64,000 bases of DNA, taken from assembly GCF_032854445.1 (NCBI RefSeq), contig NC_088295.1, positions 24,103,385-24,167,384 on the forward strand, read 5' to 3'. The DNA comes from Liolophura sinensis. Taxonomy: Eukaryota; Mollusca; Polyplacophora; Chitonida; Chitonidae. Shown one piece after another: positions 1-12,169 of the stretch (within the stretch, counting starts at the first letter, position 1; the number at the start of each line of letters is the position of its first letter). The notes under the pieces are model-generated. The model made no database searches and was not told the origin of the DNA. It worked only from the letters and a program-made list of their open reading frames with translations. Made by a program: the position numbers and the translations under genes.

Positions 1-2608
1 TGTGCAGATATGAATTTCCTCATAGTTGAAGTTTACCAGAGGTTGGTTAAGCATGTTTCTTTCATGAGTTGCTTGATTTTTCAGCTGTAGTAATCAATTT
101 TCCGTGCGAATTTCATAAAAAACGGAGTTTGCGGAGTCCAAAATTTCCTGATTTGTGTATTATTTCCACCTGATATCTCGCAAACTGAAATCTTCATACC
201 CTGGAAACAAATCTGTTCACAACTTCAAAGATTCTGTTTTTAACGCCGTCACTATGGTCTCTTAATGGGCAGTAAACTATCTGTTGTGAGATCCATCCGT
301 TCTCATCATATGCTAATACATATCTTTATGTCTCCACACAATCCACAGTAACGTACAACTCAGGTATAGTGTCTTCCAGATTTAAAGAGTTTCTGATTTT
401 GGACACACTCAGAGAGAATTTCAATTACTGTTGACACGTCTGTTGTAGGAGTATTGGTAGTTTGAAAATACAACCGCTATCGTGGAATATCGAGACGTCT
501 TAGTATAATATTACCTGATAATCAGTTCGTTAAATTGTGATGAGCAGCATCAATATGGCGAGTAACGAAACACACAAAATCTAGCGTAAAAATCAGTATG
601 AAAGAAATCGTTATCGTGTGTTAGTATACACTAATCAAGTTAGCAGGACTGACCCTGTCACTTGAGATTTTCTTGGACTCCTAAAATTTCAGTATAAAAT
701 GTTTTATTGTATAGCGCCCGAAAATTCGTGACTGATTTGTTTTGTTTATATTAGTATTCATAAAAGGCTAACAAAAGAGTACTTCATTTATAAATGTTAT
801 GTTCCATTTGTGTACTTGTGTATCGTATTGATTTTTGCTTAAAGGTGGAAAAAACAAATAGATTATATAAAGTTCAGATGAAAGAAGTTAGTAGTAAATG
901 TGGTCTTCAGTATTTTTTCAATTTTTCTTTAAAGAGAAAAAACACTTGAAAATTTGTTTTTGTTTGGTGGGTACTTTGGACGATCTATTGGTATATCTTG
1001 TCTTTGTGTAATAATGTTATAAATGAGGATACAACACATGTTTAATAAATACATTTGCACTAGAATTTGGTCTTTTCGGGCAACAAATTTGTTCAACCTG
1101 GTTTTTCTTACCATATTTAATATATTTATATTTTAATATATTCATAAATATTACGATAATGCATGTGTTTGGATACAAACAAGAAATTTACATTCAAATA
1201 AATTGATTAGACATGCATCACATACTTATTTAGAACATTATTATGCAAGCACGATTTATACAAAGATGTAGTTCCAAATACCCATCATACAAAAGTATTT
1301 TCAAGTGCTCTTTTCTCCTGATAGAAAGATTAAAAAATATTGAAGACTATATTTGCGAAAAAGGTTTTCAAACTCTTTTATCTCATTTTGTCATCACTTT
1401 TATGTTTTCTTTTACTTTCAGATATATTAAAATCAATCAGTCCTATGAACGGTGAGATATTATAGCAATTTCTATCCCTTGTATGGCAAGAGAAGAAGCC
1501 TATTATGTTGAGGTAATTTTCTGTAATTGACTTGTTCCCAGGAACAAACGCTGACAACATTTTAAACCGTTTGAAGATAAGCCATTGTTATTTGTTTTAC
1601 CGTTCCGGTCTTAGGATCAAAGCAGACATTCGTATGTCAGCCGTCAGTCAAAATGGGCGTCCAGGTTAATCATCGCACGACGAAATTCCGAAAACAGCAG
1701 CCAAAATAAATTGCCAAAGAACTATTAAAAGGTAGTACATAAAGTCAGAAATTATCACAGATTCGTGCAAAGAGAACCAGTCAATAGCTTTCAGTGATGA
1801 TGGAAGCGAGCAAGGAATGTTCTAAACGAATCAATTAAATCAAGATCCAAATCGTGTACCATGCTAGTTTGTAAGCTATCGGTTATCCAAATGTGTACCT
1901 CGTGTAAGTGTGGATTATAACTGCTCAGACATCCGGTCTGGCGCTTATTCACCACGATGATTACACAGCCCCGGGTTAAGCGAAATTAGATGTAATTAAG
2001 AAAGGAGACTGCCAAGTTCAACGAATTAAGCCCACAGTCTGCATTATTAAATTTGGTGTGAATCATCATTCTTTGAAATTTTACCTCGGGACACACAGAT
2101 GTCTAAATGAGTCATGGGCAAAACTGACGAAGTCACAAGGCACTTAGTTGATGAACCATCATGGTGCCAATCCAGCAGCAAGAAGGTTTTCCCCTCGGGT
2201 CATCTGTGTGATACTGGATTCATTGGAATGCTGAGATAAAATAAGACACTAAATGTAATTACCATATAGTAGGTATAAACTCATGACACCAGTGTAAAAC
2301 AGTCACATCCATACATAAAGTTAACTTTCTCGACATGTGCACGTATAAAGAAAGCAAAAACGGAATTTACTGAAAAGATTTTGCACTTGGAACATAAAAA
2401 GCAGGCTAAGTGTACTTACAATGGGAATTGTCTTCGACACGTGGGACTAAAGATTTCAAGATCCGAACTCGATTGTGTTTTCACCAGAAAATTGCATGAC
2501 TGGGCCCACTTTTTCACAGCGCAGCTTTGTTTGAAATGGTTTGTCAGGACAAGAATTGTATTGTCATTTCACCACCATTGTATGTACGTCGATCGAAGGT
2601 CGTTGTTA
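1..2608. other. Intergenic, AT-rich, no feature recognised
   Basis: No open frame longer than about 70 codons, no splice-compatible coding exon, no tandem repeat and no SINE signature were seen on either strand. Confidence 0.5.
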
Positions 2609-2890
2609 GGGGCCTCCGTAGCTCAGTTGGTTAGCTCGCTAGCGCAGCGTAATTGCCCAGGAGCCTCTCACCAATGCGGTCGCTGTGAGTTGAAGTGCAG
2701 CACATACTGACTTCCTTTCCGGCCATAAGTGGGAAGGTTTGCTAGCACCCTGCGGATGGTCGTGGGCTTCCCCAGGGCTCTGCCCGGTTTCCACCCACAA
2801 AAACCCATAATGCTGGCCGCCGTCGTATAAGTGAAATATTCTTGAGTACGGCGTAAAACACCAATCTTATAAATAAATAAATAAATAAAA
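2609..2890 (+). repeat. SINE family A, copy 1 (tRNA-derived, full length)
   Basis: The tRNA-like head starts GGGGCCTCCGTAGCTCAG with an A-box-like segment, followed by a shared central part (AAGTGGGAAGGT, CTGCGGATGGTCGTGGG) and the 3' segment AAGTGAAATATTCTTGAG plus GGCGTAAAACACCAATC, ending in (AAAT)n. The same sequence recurs at 7857, 30540, 35865, 38827, 42988 and 58732. It is a moderately diverged copy with an A-box change (AGCTCGCT). The type resembles V-SINE/RUDI-like molluscan SINEs; the family name is inference. Confidence 0.85.
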
Positions 2891-3579
2891 GTAAAACTAT
2901 GTCGGGTAGCATATTTACAATACTCATATTTATCCCGGACATGAATGCATGTGCAATGTAGTATATAGCACGCGGATCTAAAAGTGCCAAATATCGGTCT
3001 TTGGACAATCTTTCAAACGCTGCAAGTATAACGGTTTTTCTGTCACGTGACCTCCAAATATTGGGAAGTTGGACTTTTTCAGACTTCAAACTCAATTTGG
3101 AACAAAACTATACATCACAGAAAAAAAAGACCAGAACATCAAACTACATCAGGTAGCATGCATAAAGTTTTGGTCAATTGACAAATTCGTTACCGGTAAT
3201 CAGTATGTTTTCAAAGTTTTTAAGATATATAACTGATTTTTGCATGCTTCATTTGCCCCATCGTGTTCTATCTGCATTCGAAATTTCAGCTTAGTCGCAT
3301 AACGCTATGACTAGTCATAGAGTGTCAGAGTTCTTCGTTTCAAGAAAATGGGGAAAAAAAAAGAGAAAAAAGATTGACAGGAATTACAGGATCTGAACAG
3401 CAAACGCCTAGATGTCCATTTGGGCTTCGATGAAGACCAGTAAAAAGAAAATAAACATTGCTCTCAGATAGTAGTCCTGGGCCCGCCAGGATGATGCGAA
3501 CCCCTAATAGTCCGAACGGAAACGTCACATGCAGCACAAAACGTCAAAAGTTGCCTCATATGTTCGTTATTAAAACTGC
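2891..3579. other. Intergenic, nothing recognised
   Basis: AT-rich unique sequence. Minus-strand and plus-strand frames here are short, overlap each other and lack coding character. Confidence 0.5.
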
Positions 3580-3928
3580 AAGACCGCTTCGGCCTAACAA
3601 TGAGAGCGTCCGCCTCCAAGTCGGGACTCCCCTGGATCAACCTTGGTCGGGTCATACCAAAGATCCTAAAAATGGTACATGCTGCTGTGTCGCTTGGCGC
3701 TCAGCACCGATAGGTTAGAGCAAGGAAACACTACTGGTTGACCCGGTGTCAGTATAATGTGACTGGCGTGTCATGACACTACAGTGGCGGCAGCACTTTG
3801 GTGACAGGGACTCGCCCTGCCTTAAGAAGACACAATATATGTACAAATACCTAATAACTCCTCGTCGTCATATGACTGTAAAATGGTTAAGTGCGACGTT
3901 AAACTCCAAGCATACATATGCATAAATG
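3580..3928 (+). repeat. SINE family B, copy 1 (diverged)
   Basis: Matches, in inverse orientation, the copy at 7216-7628: shared blocks include a decayed tRNA-like head (GAGCGTCCGCCTCCAAGTCG), CTTGGCGCTCAGCACCGAT, GGTTAGAGCAAGGAAACA, GTGTCAGTATAATGTGACTGG, GGCGGCAGCACTTTGGTGAC, and the tail GCGACGTTAAACTCCAAGCA followed by CATA repeats. No protein is encoded. The head looks like a tRNA promoter that has lost most box identity. Confidence 0.7.
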
Positions 3929-6149
3929 TTAAAGCTGCAAAGATTATTTTTTGTGCCTATACCAGTTTTCGAGATGTTGCAATTTTACGAGCTGACTATA
4001 TACGAATATTCAGAACGATTTCAATAGGTGTTCCGCTAAAACAGCATGGACCCATAATTACATTGATTTACCCCTTCACCTAGATACAAAAACAACACAA
4101 AAAACTGTATATACAGCAATAAAACAGTAGGCTACCTTGGTTACAAAACACATTAACATAAACAAACGTACCGGGACACTGTATACATTGTGTACATTGC
4201 CTTTATGCAATACATTTTCTGAACGATCTGGCCTGATATAAACGTCCAGTTCAATTTAATCCAGTCACCCTGAATATGTACATATTGGGTTCAATATACT
4301 GAGGAATACCCCTAAAACATCGAGTGTAGTGCTATCACACAGACAGAATATCATGTGATTCTACATACGCCCCAAACAGGACGGGAAACTCTGACACTCA
4401 CTCCCGTTCACTTCTGGCACCACTGAAATATTCTAAAACGCCCTCTGTGCGAGATTGACAGGCACATATCTAGATCACGCTTCCTCGATGAATTCAGTAA
4501 ACTTAACCATAGACATGTACATGGAATTGATAGAGAGAAGAAAATAAATGTGCACATACATAACACATGTAGACCGTAAAACCGTCAGATCGGAAAGGCC
4601 CGTAAAGCTATATCGTAATTACTCATTTACTGTCAACAGAAACGATAATACTAGTGTGATCAATTGTCACACTTAAGCAAACGCTCTCTGGCCGGTGTGT
4701 TCTGAACTGTGTACAGATGACTTGTTGAGGATTGTATCACCAATTCATAGCAATTGACAAACTGTACATGCAGTTTTAATGCTCAGTGATAACGGTACAC
4801 ATACTGCATGAAAGGTTCACAAAAGTCAGTCAGAATCGAATTCTGAAATATTCATGAAACTTGTGCACACGAAGGTTAGCCATTGTGAGACCATTTTTAT
4901 AAATGCGTGCAACGGCAGTAAGATTTGTTCTGTTCTTTTATATGATAATCGGCTACAGCTTTCTACGCTGTTGGTGGTATGGCTTATCAAAACACAGACT
5001 TTGTTGGCAAAAAGAGAAGGTAAATTTCCTTGTTGTATTCACCCACATTTACGCACACCAACCAATCACAAATCTGTATCACAGGAATAAAAATTCGGGA
5101 GCCACCAGAGTTTATTTATTCCCACATTGAGAGATGTATGTGGGCTCAGGTTGAATCTCTTCAAAGTTTTTCAGTTCTGGTTTGTTCTGTTTTTTTTGTT
5201 TATGATGTAAGAGCATTTCAGTAAACAACCATGAGATTTGACTTGTAAAAATATACATGTATTTTGTATGGGGCATAGATATTAAAATAACTTCCATCCT
5301 GAACATTTATACTTTGTCAAACTAAAGATTCCACAATACTTCCGGGTGTGACACAAACCTGAGTCTGGTTTACATTTTCCCATAGACTGTGTTTACTTGG
5401 TTGACACTTAAAGCACCATCAGAATTTCATAATACATTTGAACTAAGGTCAGTGTAATTTGTCGCAAAGGTTTGTGTGGTGAAGATCAACACACCGAGCA
5501 AAAAATAATTTTATTTCTGACGCCCGTTGTAAATGAATCATTCCGTGTCTTATCGTTTGGTTATTGCTGATGTCGATGAGACCTATGAAGAGGAGTCGGC
5601 GCAAGTCTCAGATATGTTTGTTTTATTTATTTGGTTAGTGGTCAAAGAGCCCATGATCAAAAGAATGAGGTAGGACGTGATTGGAAATCTATCCCTAACT
5701 GGATTACAAAACCCAAAAATTGGATCGTGATCACCCTTTGTCTGTATATTGTGATTGACTTTGAGAATAGGTTAAATATTCGTCACCTTGTGTCTTTAAT
5801 TGAATTGCCATCAATATCACAGCATTTTATTTACCTTTTTTGTGTAAGATGCTGGGTTTCAACATTACGTGACTACTCACGATTATGAAAATTTTGTAGA
5901 GTAGAATTTGTCATTCTTCCTGATATAAGATAAACACAAACACTGTGTGACTCATTACCCTTTGCTGTTCAGCTCGGATGTTGTCTTTAAACATTCCCTG
6001 ACTTCTTATAAGACTGCGAATTTATAACACAGCCAAATAAAACTGACGCTAAGAAACTACACGTTTAATATATATGCATTAACGTTACAAAATAGTCTCC
6101 TATACCTTATAAGGATATCTTGTACTGAACAAAAGTCATGCTCTGGTAT
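3929..6149. other. Intergenic, nothing firm
   Basis: AT-rich. The part at about 5727-5800 (TGTCTGTATATTGTGATTG, then AATATTCGTCACCTTGTGTC) looks like one old, detached copy of the 52-bp unit arrayed just downstream at 6150-6655. Several overlapping plus-strand frames at 4854-5224 have no coding character. Confidence 0.45.
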
Positions 6150-6655
6150 TTGGTCAACTCACTCGCTCTCTTGGTCACATTTTATCGGTTACCTGTGACT
6201 TTCTATCTTGTCTATTATACAATATTCTGTGACTGGCTTGGTGGATAGGCCAAGTAATGGTCACTCTGTGTCAGTATACTCTGATTGGCTTGGTGGATGG
6301 GCTAAATATTCTTCCCCTTGTGTCAGTATAATGTGTCTGGCTTGGAGGGAGGCCTTTGTGAATGTACAATGTAACTCGTTTTGCGGAGAGGCCAAGCACT
6401 GGTCACGTTCTGTTTGTATATTGTAACTTGCTCGATGATGTATCACTATATCAGCAGGACTATCGGATAAGCCAAGTACTGATCACCCTATGTCAGTATA
6501 TTGTGACTGGCTTTACGAAGAGGCCAAGTATTGGCCATCGTGTGTCAGTATATTGTGATTGGCTTAGGGAATATGTCAAATATCAGCCAAACTGAGTCAG
6601 TACACTGTGACTGGCCTGGTGGACAGGCCAAGTACTGATCACTCTTTAATATTCA
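6150..6655 (+). repeat. 52-bp tandem repeat array, about 9 diverged units
   Basis: Units carry TGTCAGTATATTGTGACTGG, CTTGGTGGATAGGCCAAGTA and CTGATCACTCT. TCAGTA anchors fall at 6271, 6323, 6493, 6545 and 6597, i.e. 52-bp steps. Each unit contains a short dyad (CTTGG...CCAAG). The anchor sequence also occurs in SINE B at 3750-3772. Confidence 0.8.
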
Positions 6656-6722
6656 CTGGTTTAATATACCATAAATGGGCGGTGTCTTGCCTGGCGTCCC
6701 TGTGAGGTAGCGCTATAAATAT
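6656..6722 (+). repeat. SINE-B-like fragment at the end of the 52-bp array
   Basis: GGGCGGTGTCTTGCCTGGCG then TGAGGTAGCGCTATAAATAT directly follows the array. It looks like the part of a SINE-B-type element that normally follows GTGTCAGTATAATGTGACTGG. This suggests that the array arose by expansion inside such an element; inference from order. Confidence 0.4.
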
Positions 6723-7159
6723 CGATATATATTGGGACCTAACAATGTACTAGGACACCACCGTGATAAGACAAAAAATTTCCTAAGTCAAGCTTAACCT
6801 TGAACTAACACAACTGAGTCTAATTCCACTTTGTCCGTGATTTCCTGGAATAGATCTTAAACAGCAAGTTGGAGTTCATGGGAACAGATGTTGTTAGGAA
6901 CTTAAATTGACAGGAGGTTGTACTTTGCCGGTTACGTGTCACCATTTGCCAACTATCACACATTCATCGCTGCTTTAGTTTTACTCTCTCTGTTGTAGTA
7001 TGTATGCATGGGGTTTAACGTCATACCTCTGCTGTAGTCTTTTATATTATATTTCATACATCATCAAGGTGTATGTTTTAGTTTCTCTGCATGGAGAGTA
7101 ATTTTAAGCTGGACATTTTTATTTTATTATGATATGTATGAATAAATGAATGAATGAAT

Positions 7160-7215
7160 ATATGATTATGGCTTAACGCCACGCCGGCAATATTTCAGCC
7201 ATATTGTGGCGATTA
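7160..7215 (+). repeat. Fragment of a third dispersed repeat (family C)
   Basis: ATGATTATGGCTTAACGCCA...AATATTTCAGCCATATTGTGG resembles 22203-22262 (ATGATTATGGCTTTACACCA...AGTATTTCAGCTGCATTGTGG). Only these two partial copies were seen. Confidence 0.5.
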
Positions 7216-7246
<31 letters not shown>

Positions 7247-7350
7247 TGTATGTATGTATGTATGTATGTATGTATGTATGTATGTATGTATGTATGTATG
7301 TATGTATGTATGTATGTATGTATGTACGTATGTATGTATGTGTGTATATG
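7216..7350 (+). repeat. (ATGT)n microsatellite, about 33 units
   Basis: Nearly perfect TATG repeat with a few substitutions near the right end (gtacg, gtgtgta). It abuts the tail end of the minus-strand SINE B copy at 7351-7628, so it is most likely that SINE's expanded CATA tail. Open frames in all directions here are artefacts of the 4-bp unit. Confidence 0.95.
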
Positions 7351-7628
7351 CTTGGGGTTTTACTTACCAACTTAAAGTACTTAACAACTTTTTAGTCATA
7401 CCGTGCATTCTTGTGACAGGGCCACTCCATGCCGCCAAAGTGCTGCCGCCACTGAAGTTTCATACCGAATACACCAGACGACATTCCATCTATTCACCGG
7501 GCCAACCAGCCCTGTTTCCTTGCTCTAACCACTCATTGCTGAGCGCCAAACGAGGCAGCAACAAGTATCATTTTTGAAGTTTCTCTACTTGGAGACGGAT
7601 GCCCCAATGACTCGATCACCGAAACGGT
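7351..7628 (-). repeat. SINE family B, copy 2
   Basis: Reads, left to right, as the reverse complement of the 3580-3928 copy: GCTTGGGGTTTTAC, then AAAGTGCTGCCGCCACTG, GGGCCAACCAG, TTTCCTTGCTCTAACC, GCTGAGCGCCAAACGAGGCA and CTTGGAGACGGATGC. Its 3' tail is the ATGT microsatellite to the left. Confidence 0.75.
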
Positions 7629-7856
7629 TTTTTTTATTTTTTGGGTATACATCATGCTTACCTCTAACTGAGGTAAATAGACAAGAGACCGTTATTCACC
7701 AGTTACTATTCAACCATCACACTGACGTCACAGCTCTGGCCTTACGTCTATAATTGTATTTATACCACTGTTCTGGAATTGTTTAAGGTTTTTCCCCTTT
7801 TCAAAGACGATTTAAATGTCGTCTTCTTCAGAAATCAATATTTCAATAATTTTTAC

Positions 7857-8108
7857 GGGAGCCTCCGTGGCTCAGTTCGGTTAGCGCGCTAGCGCAGCAT
7901 AGTAACCCAGGAGCCGTGAGCTTAAGTCCAGCTGATGCTATCTTCCTCTACGGCCGTAAGTGGGAAGGTCTGTCAGTAACCTGCGGATGGTCGTGGGATT
8001 CCCCCGGACCCTGCCTGGTTTCCTCCCACCATAACGCTGGCCGCCGTCGTATAAGTGAAATGTTCTTGAGTACGGTGTAAAACAAAAAATCAAATCAAAT
8101 CAAATCAA
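7857..8108 (+). repeat. SINE family A, copy 2
   Basis: GGGAGCCTCCGTGGCTCAG start, central GTAAGTGGGAAGGTCTGTCA and GTATAAGTGAAATGTTCTTG, tail (CAAAT)n. Compared with the other copies it lacks about 19 bp between the A and B boxes (the CTCTCACCAATGCGGTCG part). Confidence 0.85.
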
Positions 8109-8140
8109 TAATTTACAATTTCGAAATTGAAACTATCCCT

Positions 8141-8851
8141 CTTAAAGGCTTGTCCAGACACCACTGACTGCTATTGCATTGCTTGAGGCTAGTCCTGGTA
8201 TTTTTTGATGTTGTTCAGGGCTAGTACTGATACCATTGACTTTGGGTATTTTTAATGCCTGTACTTTTTGTGGAGTTATTTATCACAATTGTTTAAGACT
8301 CATCTTGACAGCATGATTGTTCGCTGTTTTGGTATCGCTTAAGGCTCGTCCTAAAATGAACAAATGTTTTGGTATTGTTGAAGGTTTGTCCTGATAACAC
8401 CGACTGTTGTGGTGTTGCTGTAGACTCGGCCTGATACCACCCACTGTTTTCGTATGGCTCAAGGCTCGTTCTGAAATCGCTGACTATTTTGGTATCACTC
8501 AAGGCTCGGCCTGATATCAGCGACTGATGTGGAATTGTTCAAGGCTCGGCCAGATATCACCGACTGTGGTGATATTGTCGAAGGCTCGTCCTGAAATCAC
8601 CGACTGTGTTGGTATTGTCGAAGGCTCGGCCTGATATCACCGACTGTGGTGGTATTGTCGAAGGCTCGTCCTGAAATCACCGACGGTTTTGGTATTGTTG
8701 AAGGCTTGTCCTGCTAGCACCGACTCTTGTGGTATTGTAGAAGGTTTGTCCTAATACCACCTACTGTTGTGGCATTGTTGGAGGTTTGTCCTGATATCAC
8801 CGACTGTTGCGGTGTTGTTAAAGGCTCGGCCTGATACCACCGACTATGATG
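8141..8851 (+). repeat. 40-bp minisatellite, about 18 units
   Basis: Unit of the form AAGGCTCGTCCTGAAATCAC then CGACTGTGTTGGTATTGTCG. Anchors at 8461, 8501, 8541, 8581, 8621 and 8661 are 40 bp apart. The middle (8541-8700) shows alternating unit types, an 80-bp second-order period. It lies immediately after SINE A copy 2. Confidence 0.9.
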
Positions 8852-9117
8852 TTAAACGGCCGTTATGTTACTCAAGATTTTCAATGATTAAGGATTATTT
8901 GAATTCATTGAATTGTGCACAAAGTGGGCTATTGTAGCACCTGTACCAGTCCATGTATCTAACAGCTGACGTTCACAAACATGTGAACATAACCATAGGA
9001 TCAGTTCTGCTTCACTGCCCGTGAAGGTGTAACTGAAAAGACCGGTCTGCAACTTTCAACGAATTTTATTGTCGGCATGATGATCTTGGCATAGGTGTGG
9101 ATATCTTTACTGATTTA

Positions 9118-9480
9118 ATCGGTGTTTAACGCCCAATTAACGCCTTTTCTTACCAAAAAAATACCAAACATTATGGGTTAAGGAAACAGACCGGAGTAAA
9201 TCCACATATAGCTAAATCCAAATTCTACATTTTTTAAATATTTGTTTGGTGTTTACACGTCATCCTCTAAAAATTTTCACTTCCATGATGGTGGTCATGT
9301 TTACGGCTGGAAGAAATCAGATCAGTGAAATGGAGTATGGGCGGAATGACGTAGCCAGTATGTGGCCATTTCATTCTGTTGTTAAATTTCACCATTATGG
9401 GTGGTGGAAACCCGAGTTTCCACCGTAAATCATCGGCCTGTCACAAGCTTCCCATGCACACGCCTTACACACACCCGTAG
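9118..9480 (+). repeat. Degenerate SINE-like fragments
   Basis: GGTGTTTAACGCCCAATTAA at 9121 and CACCATTATGGGTGGTGGAAAC...TTCCCATGCAC at 9390-9455 echo the order of family A (GGTGTTTTACGCC, CATTATGGTGGGAGGAAACC, CTTCCCACGTAC read on the other strand). The match is partial, so this is an old copy or a related family. Confidence 0.35.
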
Positions 9481-9553
9481 ATTTAGTTGTGTACGTCATA
9501 TTGAATGAACGAAAATGATCTTCCTATAAGAAAATGCGGACGAACGAAACAAC

Positions 9554-9600
9554 GAGCGGTGTCTACCGCTCCAGGCCTCCCGCGAACGATGGAGGCCTGG
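9554..9600. other. Pair of adjacent perfect hairpins
   Basis: GAGCGGT-gtct-ACCGCTC at 9554-9571 is followed directly by CCAGGCCTCC-(10 nt)-GGAGGCCTGG at 9571-9600. Both stems are perfect (7 and 10 bp). Function unknown. Confidence 0.6.
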
Positions 9601-12166
9601 GGGTGAACCAAGACCTCGTCTGCCGTGAAGACTGAAAGACAAACGTCATGACCAAACGCCCCTGATAAATATAATTCACTTACACAAGTAGCAAGCCTTT
9701 TCGCATTCATGTTGCATCTTTGCACTTCAGCCTGTCTTACTCTGTGAGACAATAACTTTCTTTTTAAAAGCGCGGCAAGTGAAGGTCGCAAAAAGAAATA
9801 AGTAACAAGGAAATACAAGCAAGATTTTATTGTACCAGATCAGAGCAAGACTCCAGCATGAACACACGTCATCAAGTGAAGAAATGACTTTATATACACA
9901 CACGGGTTGAGGTAAGCACAATAAAGGGCGGGCACTCATCTGACTACTACGGTAGACACTGCAAAGACTCTATGCCTGGAACCAGACTGTACATTCCAAG
10001 CGAGGAACCGGTTACCGAGCCAAGGGCACCCTAATTTAGTAAACTTACCAGACTTACCATCTAATTCTTGACGCGAATTGGTAGAACGCAACTTTTGGTA
10101 GATCCTGAAATGTTCATTAGCGTAGGCAATATACAATATTCTATCATTACAGGGTAGTTGTGAATGAAAGATGTTCTGATCTCTATAGGATTTATAAGTG
10201 GATTGCGTGAATACCACAGAAAAGATAACAGCAGTATGGGTGGATTTCACAATAGGGGTAGGTAATGAAATGTAGGAGTCACGCGCACCACGTGTAGATT
10301 TGGATGTAAATGGACATGTATCCTATATGACTGACCAATAAAGCCTGGAATAGTGGTCCCGCAAAAGTTGGCTTGTGCGAATGCAGAAGAATACGTGTGG
10401 GATGGAATGGCCAATAAATCGATGCTATTGGCAAAACTAGCGAACCATGTATGCAGTGGAGATCAAGCAATAGCACAGACCAGTAAGGTATATCAAAATT
10501 CTCCGTTTAAGTAAAAAAAATATGTGCAAGATCACCTAGTAAGTTTCCTTACACGCACCGGATGGTGAAACGGTAGAAGTAGGAAATTTTCATACTTCTC
10601 TCAAAGAGCTCTAAAACTGGGAAACAGCTGGGGTTATCAATGGCATCAATACTCAACAGTGAGTTTGTTTCTAGAGCTTGAGTTGCACTAATGACTTATG
10701 ATATAAATTCATCATTAACTGTGTCTGTATAAAAAGATGTCTTCATTTCCTGATTCTAAACACACAAGGTTTAAAGTGGTTACCCAAATATACAAAAATT
10801 GTTATCATTTAGACATTAATGAAACCACATAGCTGTTGCTATGAGTTCCATGACCCGATGCTGAGCAATGGCAACAGTAAGACTGCGGAGCGCTTTATTC
10901 ACAAGTCACCCTCATTAACTTCATACTGAGGTGGTAAATCTACCCTTGGTTCAGTAACCGGTAACAGTTTAATACATTGTTTTGTAATGACGTTAGTAGA
11001 AGATGATTATGCTTCAATTCATGAAATACCATTAAGTTATAACTATTTGCATAGAAATATGTCCACTTTGTTCAAACAACGCTGGTTTCACAGGACAGCA
11101 TGCAAAAACTCTGTTAACTTACACAACAAAACCATAAACTGCGCACTAGGCACACACGCTAACCATTGTTTTTTTTTTTTTTTGGGGGAGATTTTCATTT
11201 TGGTGAACACTATCAATAGTAATTTAGGCATGGAACACTTGACAATCAGCAGAGGTATACATTTTATAAATATGTTTAAAAAGCATATCTGTCATTCAGG
11301 AATGTCATCTCACGACCAATTAGAACACTTCGGCAATTCCTCGACAGTTAGTGACCGAATGAACTCAGATCGTTAGCATATATATTAGATTCTTTCCTTA
11401 TACAGACTTCTAAAAAGTTTAATTCCAGTGGGGACCTTGGGCCAATATGTACAATAGTAACCAGTTTGATTCATAAATATAATTTTGCCATGTAGATGAA
11501 TTTACTACAGGACATAATCAGGAAAACAAAACAATACAGAAAAATGTAACAACATAATAATTATGAATGAAAAGTATGCACAACCTCTGATATAGTTAAA
11601 ATGAAATAACGCAAAGCTACGACCGAAGACAAAACAAAAGCTTCATCATTACAGAACACGCAGGAAACCAGAAGATTAAGGGCACAAAAACTGGGAATGC
11701 AAATTGAACTGATACAGCTAAAAGGTTTATGCTTCAGTGTTGTGTCCACACTTTGTAGGCAGCATTATAACAACACACAAGGCCTACAAGTGCGATGAAA
11801 AAGTTAAATACAAGATTGTTAAACCCAGTCATGACAGTGTGACAACAACACGTGTCATTTGCAATGCAATTCTAAGGAAATTATACACTATACATGTTCA
11901 AGTTTGTGAAGGCCATAAGCAAAATAAAAGACCAAAACTTTTGAAACATTCTACATGTAAATGACCTAAAAGCTTGCCCAAAAGTGCATTTTCTGGGGCA
12001 AATAAATGTCAAAGTTTTACTATTGGTTCAGAAACTTGCACTTTTCCAGTGGGATATCACCTTAACTTCCAAACATCCGTGTACCTCAAACACTTTTTCC
12101 GAGATCAATAGTACTCTCAGAATCTGGCAAAATGTTCAACTTCGTGATGGGTGAAAGTTAGGGCAT
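9601..12166. other. Intergenic, nothing recognised
   Basis: AT-rich. Frames of 60-130 codons on both strands overlap without coding features, and the 129-codon plus frame at 10987 runs through a poly-T tract. Confidence 0.45.
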
Positions 12167-12169
12167 TTA

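Noticed and set aside
2742-3095. 117-codon minus-strand frame
   Set aside because: Runs through the antisense of SINE A and into unique DNA; no coding features.
6669-6678. Perfect CArG box CCATAAATGG (SRF site)
   Set aside because: Tempting beside an SRF coactivator, but about four such matches are expected by chance in a window this size and it lies in a repeat far downstream of the gene.
7173-7577. YVCM/THTYI-type repeat frames, up to 123 codons
   Set aside because: Produced by the ATGT microsatellite and adjoining SINE B.
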